Assembly: GCF_015832195.1 (NCBI RefSeq)
Contig: NC_052020.1
Location: forward strand, 9,492,254 to 9,556,253
Reading direction: 5' to 3'
Length of the DNA: 64,000 bases
Source: Motacilla alba alba
Taxonomy: Eukaryota; Chordata; Aves; Passeriformes; Motacillidae
The notes beneath the pieces are model-generated. The model searched no databases, was not told the origin of the DNA, and saw nothing but the letters and a program-made list of their open reading frames with translations. The translations under genes were made by a program, and so were the position numbers. Positions 21,301 to 33,104 of this stretch are shown piece by piece (the first letter of the stretch is position 1; each line of letters begins with the position of its first letter).

Positions 21301-24300
21301 GCGGGGGGCCAGGAGGAGGACACCCCGCCTCCGCGCCAAGCCACGCTCTCCCCCCGCCGAGGAAGGGAGGGCCCCGCGCGGCGAGGCGCCACGAGGCTCA
21401 CGCAGCACCAGCGCTCGGACGGCGGATTGCATCCGATCCGCTCCGGAACACGAGGCCGGAGCGAGGGGCGAAGGCTCGGTTACCTCTGTCTGCAACAGCA
21501 ACATGTGGAAGTTGGAGATAGATTGTCTGTTGATGCCCAGGAACTCCAATTTACTAGTCAGAGTGTTTGCCAGCTCTCCAATCTGAAACTGCCAGGAAAA
21601 AGGGCAGAGTCAAGAGCCGCCCTCTAGGCGCAGCAGCGGGCGGCCATGGCCCCGCGGCTCTCGGGAAACACCGCTCGGGACCACCCACAGCCCCTGAAGC
21701 CTGGAGGGGCCGGGACGTGCCACCCTGGCCCTGTGTGCCCGTCACCCCCTCTGTTAAGTCCCGCTACATCCTGCGCCCCAGGGACAGGGCAGTGTGGGTG
21801 GCTGGCTAACAGCTCCTCCACAGACTGCACTCGACTCGGTGCAGAACAACACCACAGGCTCGGGCAGCTCTGGTATTTTTGGAGATACAGCAGAACCATT
21901 GCCACAGCAGATATCTAAGAATGCTTCCCAAATAAATGGGCCAGGATGTCATTCCAGGTTCTGTAAATAACTGCTTTCCAGAGGAACTAGCTGGAAAGCA
22001 CCAGAGAGGGACAACAGCTCAGGATTTACTCCAGAGCAGCGGCAGCAGCTACATCAAAACTCAGGTCAGCTCATGGCGACCATGGCTACTCAACCACCCC
22101 AACATCCCATGGGAGTGAAACCTCCAATGTGGGGACACGGGGATCCCCGAGTCCATGCCCCTGACTGGAGGCACTGCATGGAAGCAGCCACAAGCCAGAA
22201 GGGAATCCAGAACAGCAATGTCTGCAAGTGGCACCACCACTGCTTTAAGGAGAGCTTTGAAAATATCTATTTTTAACTTCACTCCTCCGAAGAGGCTTTG
22301 GAATGTCCAAAGCCACCAAGGAAGCATCTGTCTCCAGAGGTGATGGGCCAGACAAGCAAGCCCTAGAGAAGACCAAGGCAGGCATATGAATCCCCATGTT
22401 AATGTGTCTCGGGAGAAGCCAGGGAACATCCCGGAGCAGAGGGTGACTTGGGAGCGGTGGCCCCGGCGCAGCTCCTGTAACCAGAGAGATCCCAACCCGA
22501 TGAGCAAATGGTACTGGTTACCCAGGGAGCCGGCATTCCTCCAACAGCTCTAAAGGAATCCTGCATGGAAAAGCACCACACGGTCTGTCACAGCGCCCAC
22601 TGGGACCAGGAGGAGAGGGGGACTGCAGAGCGGACGGGCAAGTCCAGCCCTGCTACAGGCTTTTCTTCTTTTTATTTAAATAAATTAATGTAAAAATCAG
22701 GTCTCAAATGGATGCTGCACTGAGGAAGGCTCAGTTTTGGTCTGGGAACGTTACATCTCAAAATCCTTTAAGGAGTTGTTTTATGGGGGAGGTATGAGGT
22801 TTTTCACAAGGACAAAAGAACCTTCCCTTTCACACCAGAAAAATTATTTAAGTGGTGGGAAATGAGGACAGGGATGGGCAACTCTCACTGCAGGTTCCAC
22901 CCGGGCTCCACCACGAGCCGGCGATTCCCCATCTGCCACAGGGAGGTGACAGCATTTCCAACGTCACAGAATAACTCCAGAGCCAAATTTTATGCTGCAG
23001 GAGATCTCAGGGTAACAAGTGACATGGGGACTAAAGGACAAACGGGAAAGATCTCCCCTACTGCTCTGTCATACTGCCCTAGAGCCTGGAGCTCTGCTAT
23101 AGATCAGGGAATTGATCCAGTGCAGCCAAAGGAGCAAACCAAGGCTCAGAGAAGAGCTATCAGCAGGATGCTGCAGAAATCCCCAGGGCTTCCCCAGCTC
23201 GTATCTAAGAGTAATGCCGGGCGAAGGGCAGAGCGGTACCGTCAGCCTCAAGAAACGGAGAGATTACGGACGAGGAGTCTTCAGCCTGGAAACGGGACGA
23301 CTGACCGGGCCAGAGACTGGAATATTGTTATTGGTGAAAACAAAGTCAAGATCAAACTGGTTGTCCTCTGCCACAACAACACCCAGGGCTCAGTCTTTGC
23401 CCCCCCACACCCTCCTTTCATCCAAGCTTTTGCTGCTGAATCCTACTGGAGACAGGATATTGTCCCAGCCCTGCACAGCCCTTCCTTCACAAGCTGTTCC
23501 TGCAGCCACACCGGGATCTGAGCTTTAAAAGCTTCAGGTGGGCCAAATCCAGAGCCCAAAGCTCCGGCGTCCCCAGGGAAGAGGTGGCTGGGGGAGCCAG
23601 CATGTCCCTTGTTCCTGCTGGCAGCTGGAGCACCCATCAAATCCCTCATCTCATGGACATGAACCTCTATCTCTCCATACCTTCAGATCCTGCTCCTCCT
23701 CTTCCATTTTTGGAGCCCCTTGTGATTTGGCTTTTTCCTGGGGCTCCTCAGATTCTGCCTCTTTGTCTGAGCTCGCATCAGTTGCTTCTGTGCTCGGGGC
23801 TGCAGGAGAAGGAAGGACAGGTCAGTCCTTGTCCCACCACCACCCTGGCAGTGCCAGCAGCTGGCTGGACACTGTGCCAGGAACCAATGTGGGCAACAGT
23901 GGGGAAAGAGCCAGGACCCTCCAGAGCCAGTGACAAGAGTCCGAAATTTAAAAGGAGAGATGGTCACTGCTCTGTGTTTTGGTGGTGGGGATCCTTCTAG
24001 AAGGATAACATGGGAAGGAGAGCATTGAAGCAGCTACAGTGCAAAGCAGCAATGAGGCAAGGCCTGGAAAATTTGGCATCAGGGAAGCAGGAAGAGACTA
24101 ACTCCCAAAACCTGTCAGTAACAGGTACTAGGTATTAAATAAGTTAATTATGAAAGACTGAAGAGGTCCCCAAAAGCTGCCAATACCAGAAGGTTTTGCC
24201 TTCAGATGACTAATTCACTGTCAAAGCAATCAATTCCAAAGAAGGAAGTTTATGACCGAGTCCCACAGGCCTCTAGGGAGAAACCCCAATTCTCAGCATG

Positions 24301-27300
24301 TCCTGGAGCTGCAAGGCAGGTCACTTCCCTAAATCACCCTCCAGCAGCAAGGTGCTCAACTTAAACTGGTTATTTTGGAGTGACAGCCCATTGTTCCCTA
24401 GGTTAAGGTGGAATCTGGTGCTGCCGGGAAGAGCTGGCTTCAGGGTTATTTGGAAAGCCCTCTGGCAAAACCATTCATTTTCCTATGCAAAAATGACATC
24501 ACTGACTTAATGCCAGAGCTGTCACCCAGCTCATGCCCCTGCCTGAAGCAGAGGTGCCTCAGGGGCACAAGAACCCTAGGATGGGGCAGGCACCACCTCC
24601 CACTCCAGCAGGACACAGCCTGCTGTAGCCACAGTTTTTCCTTGTAAAAGCGGTTTCATTCAGCTTTCTGTGCTGCAGATGCACAAATCTTGTGCTGGGA
24701 AGGGACGGGCACATCCAGAGAAAAGGAGACTCGGGGGGACCTTCTTGCTCCCCACAATGCCCTGAGAGGAGGGGGGAGTCAGGCTCTGTTGCCAGTAAAC
24801 AAGAGACAGGACAAGAAACAGCCTTAAGTTGTGCCAAGGGAGGTTTAAGTTGGATATTGGGGGAAATTTCTTAATGGAAAGAGCTGTCCAGCCTTCCAGC
24901 CTTTGCACACACTGCCCTGGGATGTGGTAGAGTCCCCATCCCTGGAGGGATTAAAAAAACATGCAGATATGGCACTTGGGGACACGGGTTAGTGGTGGCT
25001 TTGACAGTGCTGGGAGAACAGCTAGACTCCACGACCTCAGAGGGCATTTCCAACTTGAACAACTCCATGATTCTACAATCTGGGAGTCCCAGAGCTGCTG
25101 GGCACAGCGTTCCTTAAAATGCTACAGCTGGTGCATTTTGGGAAGCACAGCTCTGGGGGATCCAACAGGAACACGAGGGGTAGTTGTGTATGACTGATGC
25201 CTCCACACACGCTGAGCTGAACCAGCCCCACAGGAACAGGGGCTGCCTTGCCACACGGGCTGGAGTGACGTTCTCCACACACTGAGCGCGGGGCCCTGGA
25301 GTGGCTGCAGGGACACTGCAGCCATCTGGAATTCAGTACCAGGCAGCTCAAAAACTGAACTTTAGAAGTGGAGGGGGACAGTACCTAGTGTGCCACAGGC
25401 TGGATTTGGGATGCTGGGAGGAACAGGAAGGCAATAGAATGCGAGGCAGCTGTTATCCGCGTCCTGTCTCCCAAGGAACCACTGAATACGGCACTCTTCT
25501 CCTTACATTGATGATTAGGATATGGAGACCGTGGCAGAGGAGCAGCTTATCCCAGTGAGGCTAGGCTGTGACAGAGCCACCCCTCGGCCTGTCCCCACCT
25601 GGCACACGTACCTCGCGGCCCTTCCCGGCACTGCTCTGCGGGTCTTCAGGGAAAGGAGACCCCCTGCTCCTCCCTCCAAAGGAAGCCTTTCCAATTACCT
25701 GCTTCTCCTGCTTCTGGGCTCTCCCGGCCCGTTTTGCTGGGGCCTCGACTGGCGGACTCAGGGCTGGCAGCTCCCACAAACAGTTTCCATTTGCCTCGCT
25801 TGGAGGCCAGCCTGCGGGACGCATCCTGCGAGGCCGACTGGCTCCCATCGGAGAGCGGGCTGGAGCCCGAAACGCTGCCATCGCCTTCCTCCAGGGCACG
25901 CAGCTCTGCCTGCCGACACACGACACCCCAGTTTATTCCCAGCAACACCATGGCTGCCACATGTGGCCCTGGTTCCAGGACAAACATCTGCCATTACCTT
26001 TTTCCTCTCCAGCACCATCTCCAGCTCAAGTGTGTCCTGCTCCTCCTCCTCCTCTGCACTCTCCCCCGACTGCACCACACTGCACAGATCCTCCTGCCCT
26101 GTGTCTTCCAGGGGGTCTCTGCTGGGCTCTGGCTCTTCTGGGACAGCTGGTGCCTCTTCCACTTTTGTCTCCTCTTCCAGAGGCGGCTCAACCTCCTCTT
26201 TGCAGATTACTTTCCTCCTCCAGCGCTCCTCTTCCTCCTTCACTACGTCGGGCACGAGTGGGGCCAGGAGGGCCGCAGCCACTCCCTTCCTCTCTTCCTC
26301 ACTGTTGGAGAGAGCCTGCACTCCTTCGTTCACTTCCTGTGGGATGAGCTCCATGTGAGCTTTTTGGCAGCTGCCTGGGCAAGAGCCCATACTGCCAGGC
26401 CCCTCCTAAGGCTGTGGATGTAGCAGAGCATCCCAGCTGCTTCCAAGGAAGCCCAAGGAGATGCCTGCAAGCCCCAAGGCAGCCAGAACCCACATGACTG
26501 ACCTTCTTCACCTCCCGTTTGCCGAGGCCGGTCCCACGGGCAGCGCTGCCTGGGGTCCCCTTCTCCTGAGGGAATGACTCCGTGGCTGCCATGAAGCTGC
26601 CATTGGTGCCTGCCACGGTGCTGCTGAGGAAGAGGAGAGGGAATGAAGGGTGGGATTGGGACAACATCCCAGAGGGCAACATCCTGGAGGTCTCGCCCAC
26701 CTGTGCTGGTAATGCTGCAGGCCCTGGACCTGCGTCGCCAAGTACTGCGGCAGCTCCCAGGTCACCTCGTTGCTCTGGGTGTTCCAATAGTAGTAGCAGC
26801 CGGTGTTCTCATCCCACACTTCCTGCCAGTCACCCATCTCCAGCTCTCCCACTGCCAGAGGGACAAGGACAGCCCGTCACTCCCCTCTCCCCAGTGACAC
26901 CCGTTTGCCAGCACTCCCTCTGGAGAGGGGAACGGCGCTCACCTCCGGCCAGCGAGCACTGGGTGTCGTACTGCCACTCCGGGGCCGGTGCCGAGCCCGT
27001 GCCGTTGGCTGTGCCCGACGACGCGCCCGTGCCCGAATCCTTCGGCTCCGGGCGGGGAGGCACGGGGGGTGGCACGGAGGAGGAAGAGGAGGCAGCAGAG
27101 GGCTCAGCAGGCTGTGCTGGGGCCGTGATGGCATCGATCTCCTGTAAAAACAGCATCCCACCGTGAGCTTCAAATCCCAAGGCAAATCAAAGCTCTTACT
27201 GATAAGGACGATGCCTTGGACTGTGAAACTCCCCTCTTCCCCCATCCCTCCCTTGGTCCTCGCCGGAGTGGCACTCACAGCCAGGAAGTTGGCCAGGGTG

Positions 27301-28613
27301 CTGTCGATGTCAGCAGAGCCGCTGCCGTTGGCATCCGTGGATCGGGCCGGCTTCTCCGGGGTCTCGCCCTCCTCGTCATCGCTGTCGGCATAGGCACCCA
27401 GCAGGCACAAACCTCCTGGAGAAGGGAGAGCAAACCCTCAGGGGAATCCTCTGGCTGCCACAGGGCACCGGATCCACCCCCCACCTCCGCTCCAGGTGCC
27501 ACTGCCACCCCAGGGGGAAGAGCCCCTGTGCAAATGCCAGGGACAGCCTGGGGGGATCAGTGCAAGAATCAGTAATGAAATGCATTTAACAATGAGCAGC
27601 CACCTCCAGGGACATAACAGCATGATTGAAATAACCAACATGGAAACAACTCCAGCCCCGAAGTGTTTAGGAAAGTGTTAACTCTCTTCCCTAAAAAACA
27701 ATAGTTACACGTGGTTGACTACCCTGTGTTAAAAATACGGGGTTATGGAGAGGGAAACAAACACAGTCCCATAAAAACCCCTATATGTAGCACAAAACCC
27801 ACCACGCTTAGAACCAGAAAACCCACACTCAGCCCCTCCAAAAACTATTTGGAACCTCACAGCCCTGCACTTTTAGGACCAAAACCCCATACATACCACC
27901 AAAAGGAAAAAAAAAAAAATCACACAAAGGAGCAAGCTCCTACATTTAGGACCCCCAAGCCTCCACATCTCGTATCAAAAACTCATAGGACAAAACACCT
28001 CTTTTAGCGCCAAACTCCCCACATCTTGAACTTTAAAAAAATAGTGTTTTAAACCCAAAAAAATTACACCTGAGAATCAATCACCCCAAAATTAAGACAA
28101 AAAGCCCCATTTACGACCACAACGCCAACATTTTTTTTACCATTATTGTACATCAGGGGCCGCAAGCACCCCTAAATCCTGAAATTCTCCCGCTAGTTTT
28201 TCAGGGAGGGTGTAATCCCGCGTCTCATCCCAGAGCGCTCCCTTACCTGTGGCCTTGACCGCGGCGGGAGCGGGAGGCGGCGGATTATTCGGCGGGTTGC
28301 GGGGCGGCTCCGCCACCGTCTCGGGCTCATCTGCGGGGAAGAAGCATCAATCACGGCGGGCTCAGGCCGGGGGGATCGCGGGGGAGAACGGATCGCGACC
28401 ACCCGGTCCCGCCAGGCCGCGCTAGGCCGCGCTAGGCCGCACCTCGCCAACAAAGCGCCCCCCGCTTCCACCCGCCCTCTTCGCCTTACCCGGTTCGGAG
28501 CCCGAGTCGCCCCCCTCTCCCGCGGGTCCTGCCGCCTCGTCGCGGCGCGGCGCGGGCGGGGAGAGCTGCAGGATGGGCCGGCGCCCGGGCGCGGCCCGCG
28601 CCTTCTTCCCCAT
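18387..28613 (-). CDS. FNBP4: Formin-binding protein 4 (two WW domains), complete
   Basis: Sixteen exons: 28490-28613, 28247-28330, 27279-27415, 26943-27141, 26701-26851, 26503-26623, 25998-26336, 25699-25909, 23681-23799, 21484-21588, 21068-21201, 19931-20112, 19460-19773, 18823-19353, 18578-18735, 18387-18477; exactly 3000 nt, 999 residues (human 1017). WW1 spans about 188-216 (W190, Y201-Y203, W213, P216) and WW2 about 567-595 (W569, Y580-Y582, W592, P595). Acidic stretches (EEEEEQDTLELE) lie between them. Exons 13 and 14 encode long polyproline runs after LEMPPPPP; the C-terminus ends MAERNANFEALPEDWR and a basic tail. The WW domains bind proline-rich formins; the protein is nuclear and its molecular role is poorly defined. 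All phases agree. Exon 1 starts MGKKARAAPGRRPILQLSPP, as in mammals. Confidence 0.97.
21589..23680. other. FNBP4 intron 9 (2.1 kb)
   Basis: No additional gene seen. The left 100 bases are GC-rich, then it becomes AT-richer with an A/T run near 22670-22690. I recognise no CR1 copy here with confidence; the sequence around 23080-23290 looks repeat-like but I cannot name it. Confidence 0.4.
24780..25078 (+). mobile_element. CR1 LINE fragment in FNBP4 intron 8
   Basis: Sense CR1 3' region on the plus strand: GCCTTAAGTTGTGCCA, GGAGGTTTAAGTTGGATATT, then GATGTGGTAGAGTCCCCATC and the 3' end CATGATTCTACAA. It is antisense to FNBP4. Confidence 0.85.
27780..28140. repeat. Degenerate A/C-rich repeat in FNBP4 intron 2
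   Basis: An AT-rich island in otherwise GC-rich DNA. Phrases of the type TTTAGGACC, CCAAAACCCC and CCACATCT(T/C)G recur every 45-60 bases in three or four poorly matched copies, with an A13 run near 27909-27921. Confidence 0.5.
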
Positions 28614-28760
28614 GGCGGCGGCGGCGGCGGCGGCTGCGCCTCAGGGCTGGGGCCGCGCGCGCCGCGCGCCGGGGGCGGGATGCTGACGTCACCAAAGAGG
28701 GGCGGAGCCCGCGCGAGACGCGCCCCCGGGAGCGGGACTGCGGGCGCGCGCTCCCGATGA
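28614..28760 (-). promoter_or_regulatory. FNBP4: FNBP4 promoter and 5' UTR with CRE and GCC repeat
   Basis: A (GCC)7 run lies directly against the start codon in the 5' UTR (28614-28634 on the minus strand). A perfect CRE, TGACGTCA, lies at 28684-28691, about 70 bases upstream. The island continues into exon 1 and intron 1. Confidence 0.65.
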
Positions 28761-29659
28761 ACGGGGACGAGCCAGGGGTTATGGCTCCAGCCGGAGCCGC
28801 GCTCCGTCCTGCCCCGCGATCCTAGAGCCCATCCTGCCCTGCAGGGGTGCGGGCCCATGCTCTCCTACAGCACAACCCTACAGTTCTTCCTGGGGGCTAC
28901 AGCCCCTTATTATCCTATACCCCCTCCCCTTGAACCCGAGCATTCCCGCACTGGGGATATAGCTCCATCCTTCCTTGAACCCCACTGGGGATACAGCTCC
29001 ATCCTTCCTTGAACCCCACTGGGGATACAGCTCCATCCTTCCTGGAACCCCACTGGGGATACAGCTCCATCCTTCCTTGAACCGCACTGGGGGGGATACA
29101 GCTCCATCCTTCCTGGAACCACACTGGGGATACAGCTCCATCCTCCCTTGAACCCCACTGGGGATACAGCCCCATCCTTCCTTGAACCCCACTGATATAG
29201 CTCTATCCTTCCTGGAACCGCACTGATATAGCTCCATCCTTCCTGGAACCGCACTGGGGATACAGCTCCATCCTTCCTTGAACCCCACTGGGGATACAGC
29301 TCCATCCTTCCTTGAACCCCACTGGGGATACAGCTCCATCCTTCCTGGAACCACACTGGGGATATAGCCCCATCCTCCCCTTGAACCCCACTGGGGGGGA
29401 TATAGCCCCATCCTTCCTGGAACCGCAATGGGGGGGATACAGCCCCATCCTTCCTTGAACTGCACTGATATAGCTCCATCCTTCCTTGAACCGCACTGGG
29501 GATACAGCTCCATCCTTCCCCGGGGCTCTCCAGCTCCATCCTGCCCTAGATCCCAACCCTAGCACCAGGGTGGTATGGGGATGAGCCCTGGAGAGCAGCA
29601 CCACAGTCCCCACACTTTTCCCACCACATCCTTACGCACACCTCAAATAACACTTCCAT
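28761..29659. other. FNBP4-NUP160 intergenic region
   Basis: Between the FNBP4 promoter and the NUP160 poly(A) signal. Most of it is the 34-bp minisatellite entered separately; the flanks show nothing else. Confidence 0.6.
28935..29545. repeat. 34-bp minisatellite, about 17 copies
   Basis: A tandem array with unit about 34 bases, containing ACTGGGGATACAGCTCCATC then CTTCCTTGAACCCC. Variants swap TTG for TGG, ACCCC for ACCGC, and some copies lack the GGG block (about 30 bases). As 34 is not a multiple of three, all minus frames stay open for up to 211 codons, which mimics a repeat protein. No spacers, so it is not a CRISPR array. Confidence 0.95.
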
Positions 29660-29665
29660 TTTATT
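29660..29665 (-). terminator. NUP160: NUP160 poly(A) signal
   Basis: AATAAA on the minus strand 253 bases past the NUP160 stop codon. Confidence 0.7.
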
Positions 29666-29917
29666 AAAGTTGATCCAAAAACATACCAATAAATAAAAGA
29701 AACTCCCAACAGTTTCATGTCTGGAGGAGGCAGAGAGCAAGGGGGTGTTGTGGCCACAGCCCCCAGCTCTGTTGCTCACCCACTGCCCACAAAAGGGACA
29801 GTGAGGGGACACAGCCTTCGGCACTCCACCTCCCTGAACCGGATCCTTATGGAAAACCAATGGGTAAAACCAGCACCGTGGGGCGGGATGGCGACGCTCC
29901 TGGGGATGTCACCCGGA

Positions 29918-32900
29918 CTAGGGCCGGCAGTACAGGCGCTCCATGGTGGCCACGCTGACCTTCTGCTGGTAGTCCTCCATCCTGTCGTTCAGCTTCTCAT
30001 AGAGCTGGGAGAGGCAGGAGTCACGAGGGATCCCACCCTGTCCCACCACCCCTCCCAGCCGCCCCATCCCGGTGTTCCGGAGCTCGGTACCCACCACGAC
30101 GCTGTTCTCGCTGGCGCTGCTCTCCCGCAGCGCCTGCAGCAGCTGGTCTATGGCAGTGTAGGGAAGCCACATCGTGGGGGACGCTGGGGACAGAGGGACC
30201 TGGAAGGGACAGGAACCCTCACATCATGTCCCCAAGGAACGTCCTGCCACGTCCCGACAATGTGTGAGCTCACCTCGATCCCAAAATACTGGTGCCCTTT
30301 GCCCAGCACAGCATCCACGTACTCCAGGACCAAATCCACGGCCTCCTCCAGCAGATCGTAGTTCAGGTACAGGCGCAGCAGCTCAGCAGCGTCCACTTCC
30401 TGCCACAAAGAGGGAAACTCAGCCAGGGAATGTGACCCGGACTGGGACCACGCTGAGGGAACCTGCTCTGAGCCTTGGTACCAGGCACAGAACACCTGTC
30501 AGGTGTCCATTGGAGGGAGAGTGATCCGGCAGCTCTGGGACACCTGGAATGTTGGGGTTTTTGGGGACAGCTGTGTCCCTGTGCTCACCTTGTAGCTGTT
30601 AATGAGCCAGTTGGGCAGAGGAATCCCGTGTGCCAGGAGCTTGTTGATGACGCAGCGATGGTACAGGCTGTTCTGGGATGGGTAACGCTCCAAGTAGGAT
30701 GACAGCAGCCTCCAGGCTTCATCTGTGGCACTGCAAGCAAACAGTTCCCCATGGAACACGTGCCAGCGGCTCCTACCCCATCTGTGAGGCCACGGTGTGC
30801 TCCAGGCAACGTGGGGATCGGGTGGAAGCACAGCTCTCCCCACATCCTGTGCCCACAGTTTTGGCTCTTAGGATGAAGGACCTGTGAGCCTCTGGATTTG
30901 CACAGTGCTCCTGTCTCCAGATCTGCCTCCCGAACTGTGGAGATAAACCTACCTGGACTCCTTGGTGGTGACCAGGGCTGAGAGTTGGTTGGCTGCCAGC
31001 CAGTCCCAGGCCTTTGCCTGCGCCGCTTCCCCTCCCAGCTGGAGCTTGATGCACCTGCATGACCGAAAGCCATGGGAAGCTGGGTCCCTCCAGAGCCCAG
31101 CCCCTTCCCAGCAGCATCAAAGCCATCCCTTACAGGACTATTCCCAGCCAACAACCCAGCTGGACCGGCAGGGAAAGAAGGCTCTTGGGCAAGTTCCATG
31201 CCCAAGCCCCTGCATCCCCCGAGGTGGGAGGGCACCCGGACGTACTTGAAGGTCAGGCCCTCAAAGATGGGCGTCAAGGGCAGCTTGAAGGTTTGGCACA
31301 GGGTGATGGCCGAGTCGAAGAGCCCGGCCCGGACCAGCAGAGACACCGTTTCCTCAGGCGTGGAGTTGCCTGAAGGGGAGGAAGAGCAGGTAAAGCCTCC
31401 CCAGTAACACCCCAGTGCCTCACCCTGTGTTACTCGTTGAGAGATGCAGCAGCAGGGCACCAACAGCCTCCAGCACCCTGCAGCAGTACTCCTCAATCCA
31501 TGGCTGGAGGCTTTCCTGGCCTCCAGAGCATCCCATGAGTCCAGCAGCTTCCCTCAAGGGACTAGCTGTGACCCACAGAGCTGTCCCTGATGGAGCACCA
31601 GCTGGAGAGGGACAGGAGAGGGACACAGGTAGCAATACACGACAAGGAAATGCTGCCGCTGTTTAGGATCATTGAATTGTTGAGGTTGGAAAAAGATGCC
31701 CAAGATCATTGAGGTTAGGGAGGGGACAGCCTCGTCACAGGCCTGCATCCAAGCACACATATTCTGGCAGCACAGAAACTGTGGCACTCGGCTCCCTGCG
31801 TCACCACTCTGCCCTCAAAGCAGCTGTTCCATCCCTTCCCTGCAATCCCGCATTGGGAAGTCACCTCCTCCTGACATTCAGAGGGGAAAGATGTGGAGAT
31901 GTTGTGTAACTTCTACCAGAGATAGTAAAATACTCCAGGTGGGAGAGCTACACCTTCCTGCTTCCCAGGAAGGAACAACTCTCCCAACTTTTTAACACCG
32001 CTCCATGAAGCAGGATTATCCAGGAAAATAAATTATTCATCAATTAAAAAGGTTGGATTTAACAATCTTGGAGGTCTTTTCCAACCTTAATAATTCTATG
32101 CTTCCATTATTTCCAAAATGCCTTTTTTTGTCCCAACTCAGAAGCTCATCCCACACCCACTGCAGACCACCAGAGCTTGAAAAAGCCAAAAAAAAAGGTG
32201 GAAAACTTGAAATTGGTTCTCCTAATGTGCATTTCAGACCTGCTGAAGTCAGTGGCTGGATTTCATGGTAGTGATGGGAATTTGATGGTCCCTGGCAGCT
32301 TCTGGGCTTGCCTCTGGGACAGGACAGAGTGGCTGAACCCCCCTCACCTGCCACAGCTGCTGCTGACACGTCGTGTTCCACCAGAGTCAGACGGATCCGT
32401 GCCAGCAGACATTCCCTCTCCAAATCCTCCAGCTCCAGGATCTCGATCTGCCGAGTGGCTGGAACAGATGGACACCGGGCTCTCAGTACTTCAAAAAAGG
32501 GCTCTTTGGGCACTGTGCACAATGTCATGGAATCACAGAATGGTTTGGGCTGGAAGGGACCTTAAAACTCATCCACTTCCATGGGCAGGGACACCTTCCG
32601 CTAGATCAGGTTGCTCCAAGCCCCATCTGACCTGACCTTGGAAACTGCCAGGGATGGGGCAGCCACAGCTTCTCTGGGCAACCTGTGCCAGGGCCTCTGC
32701 ACCCTCACAGGGAAGAATTTCTTCCCAACATTCCATCTAGTCCCACTCTCTGTCAGTCTGAAGCCATTCCTCCTTGCCCTGGCGCTCCATCCCTTGTCCA
32801 AAGCCCTTCTCCAGCTCTCCTGGAGCCCCTTGAGGCACTGAAGAGGCTCTGAGGTCTCTGGGGAGCCCTTGTAAAAGCATCTCTACACTCCTCTGCCATT

Positions 32901-33072
32901 CGAAGAGGATTTGTACCCCAAAAAGCACCAAAGGAATGATTAGGATTTGCTGACTCTTCCCTGCTCCCTTGACTGTGCTTTTGTCCTTGATACCACTGTC
33001 CTGCTCCTCCTCCTCCAGATGTTAGATAATATTTGGGAACAGCTGCTGCTTTGCCTGCCAGGCACACGCCAC

Positions 33073-33104
<32 letters not shown>

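Noticed and set aside
28878..29613. Long minus-strand open frames (up to 211 codons) resembling a collagen-like or pentapeptide-like repeat protein
   Set aside because: They are all translations of the 34-bp minisatellite in three frames, with no start context, splice signal or conserved domain.
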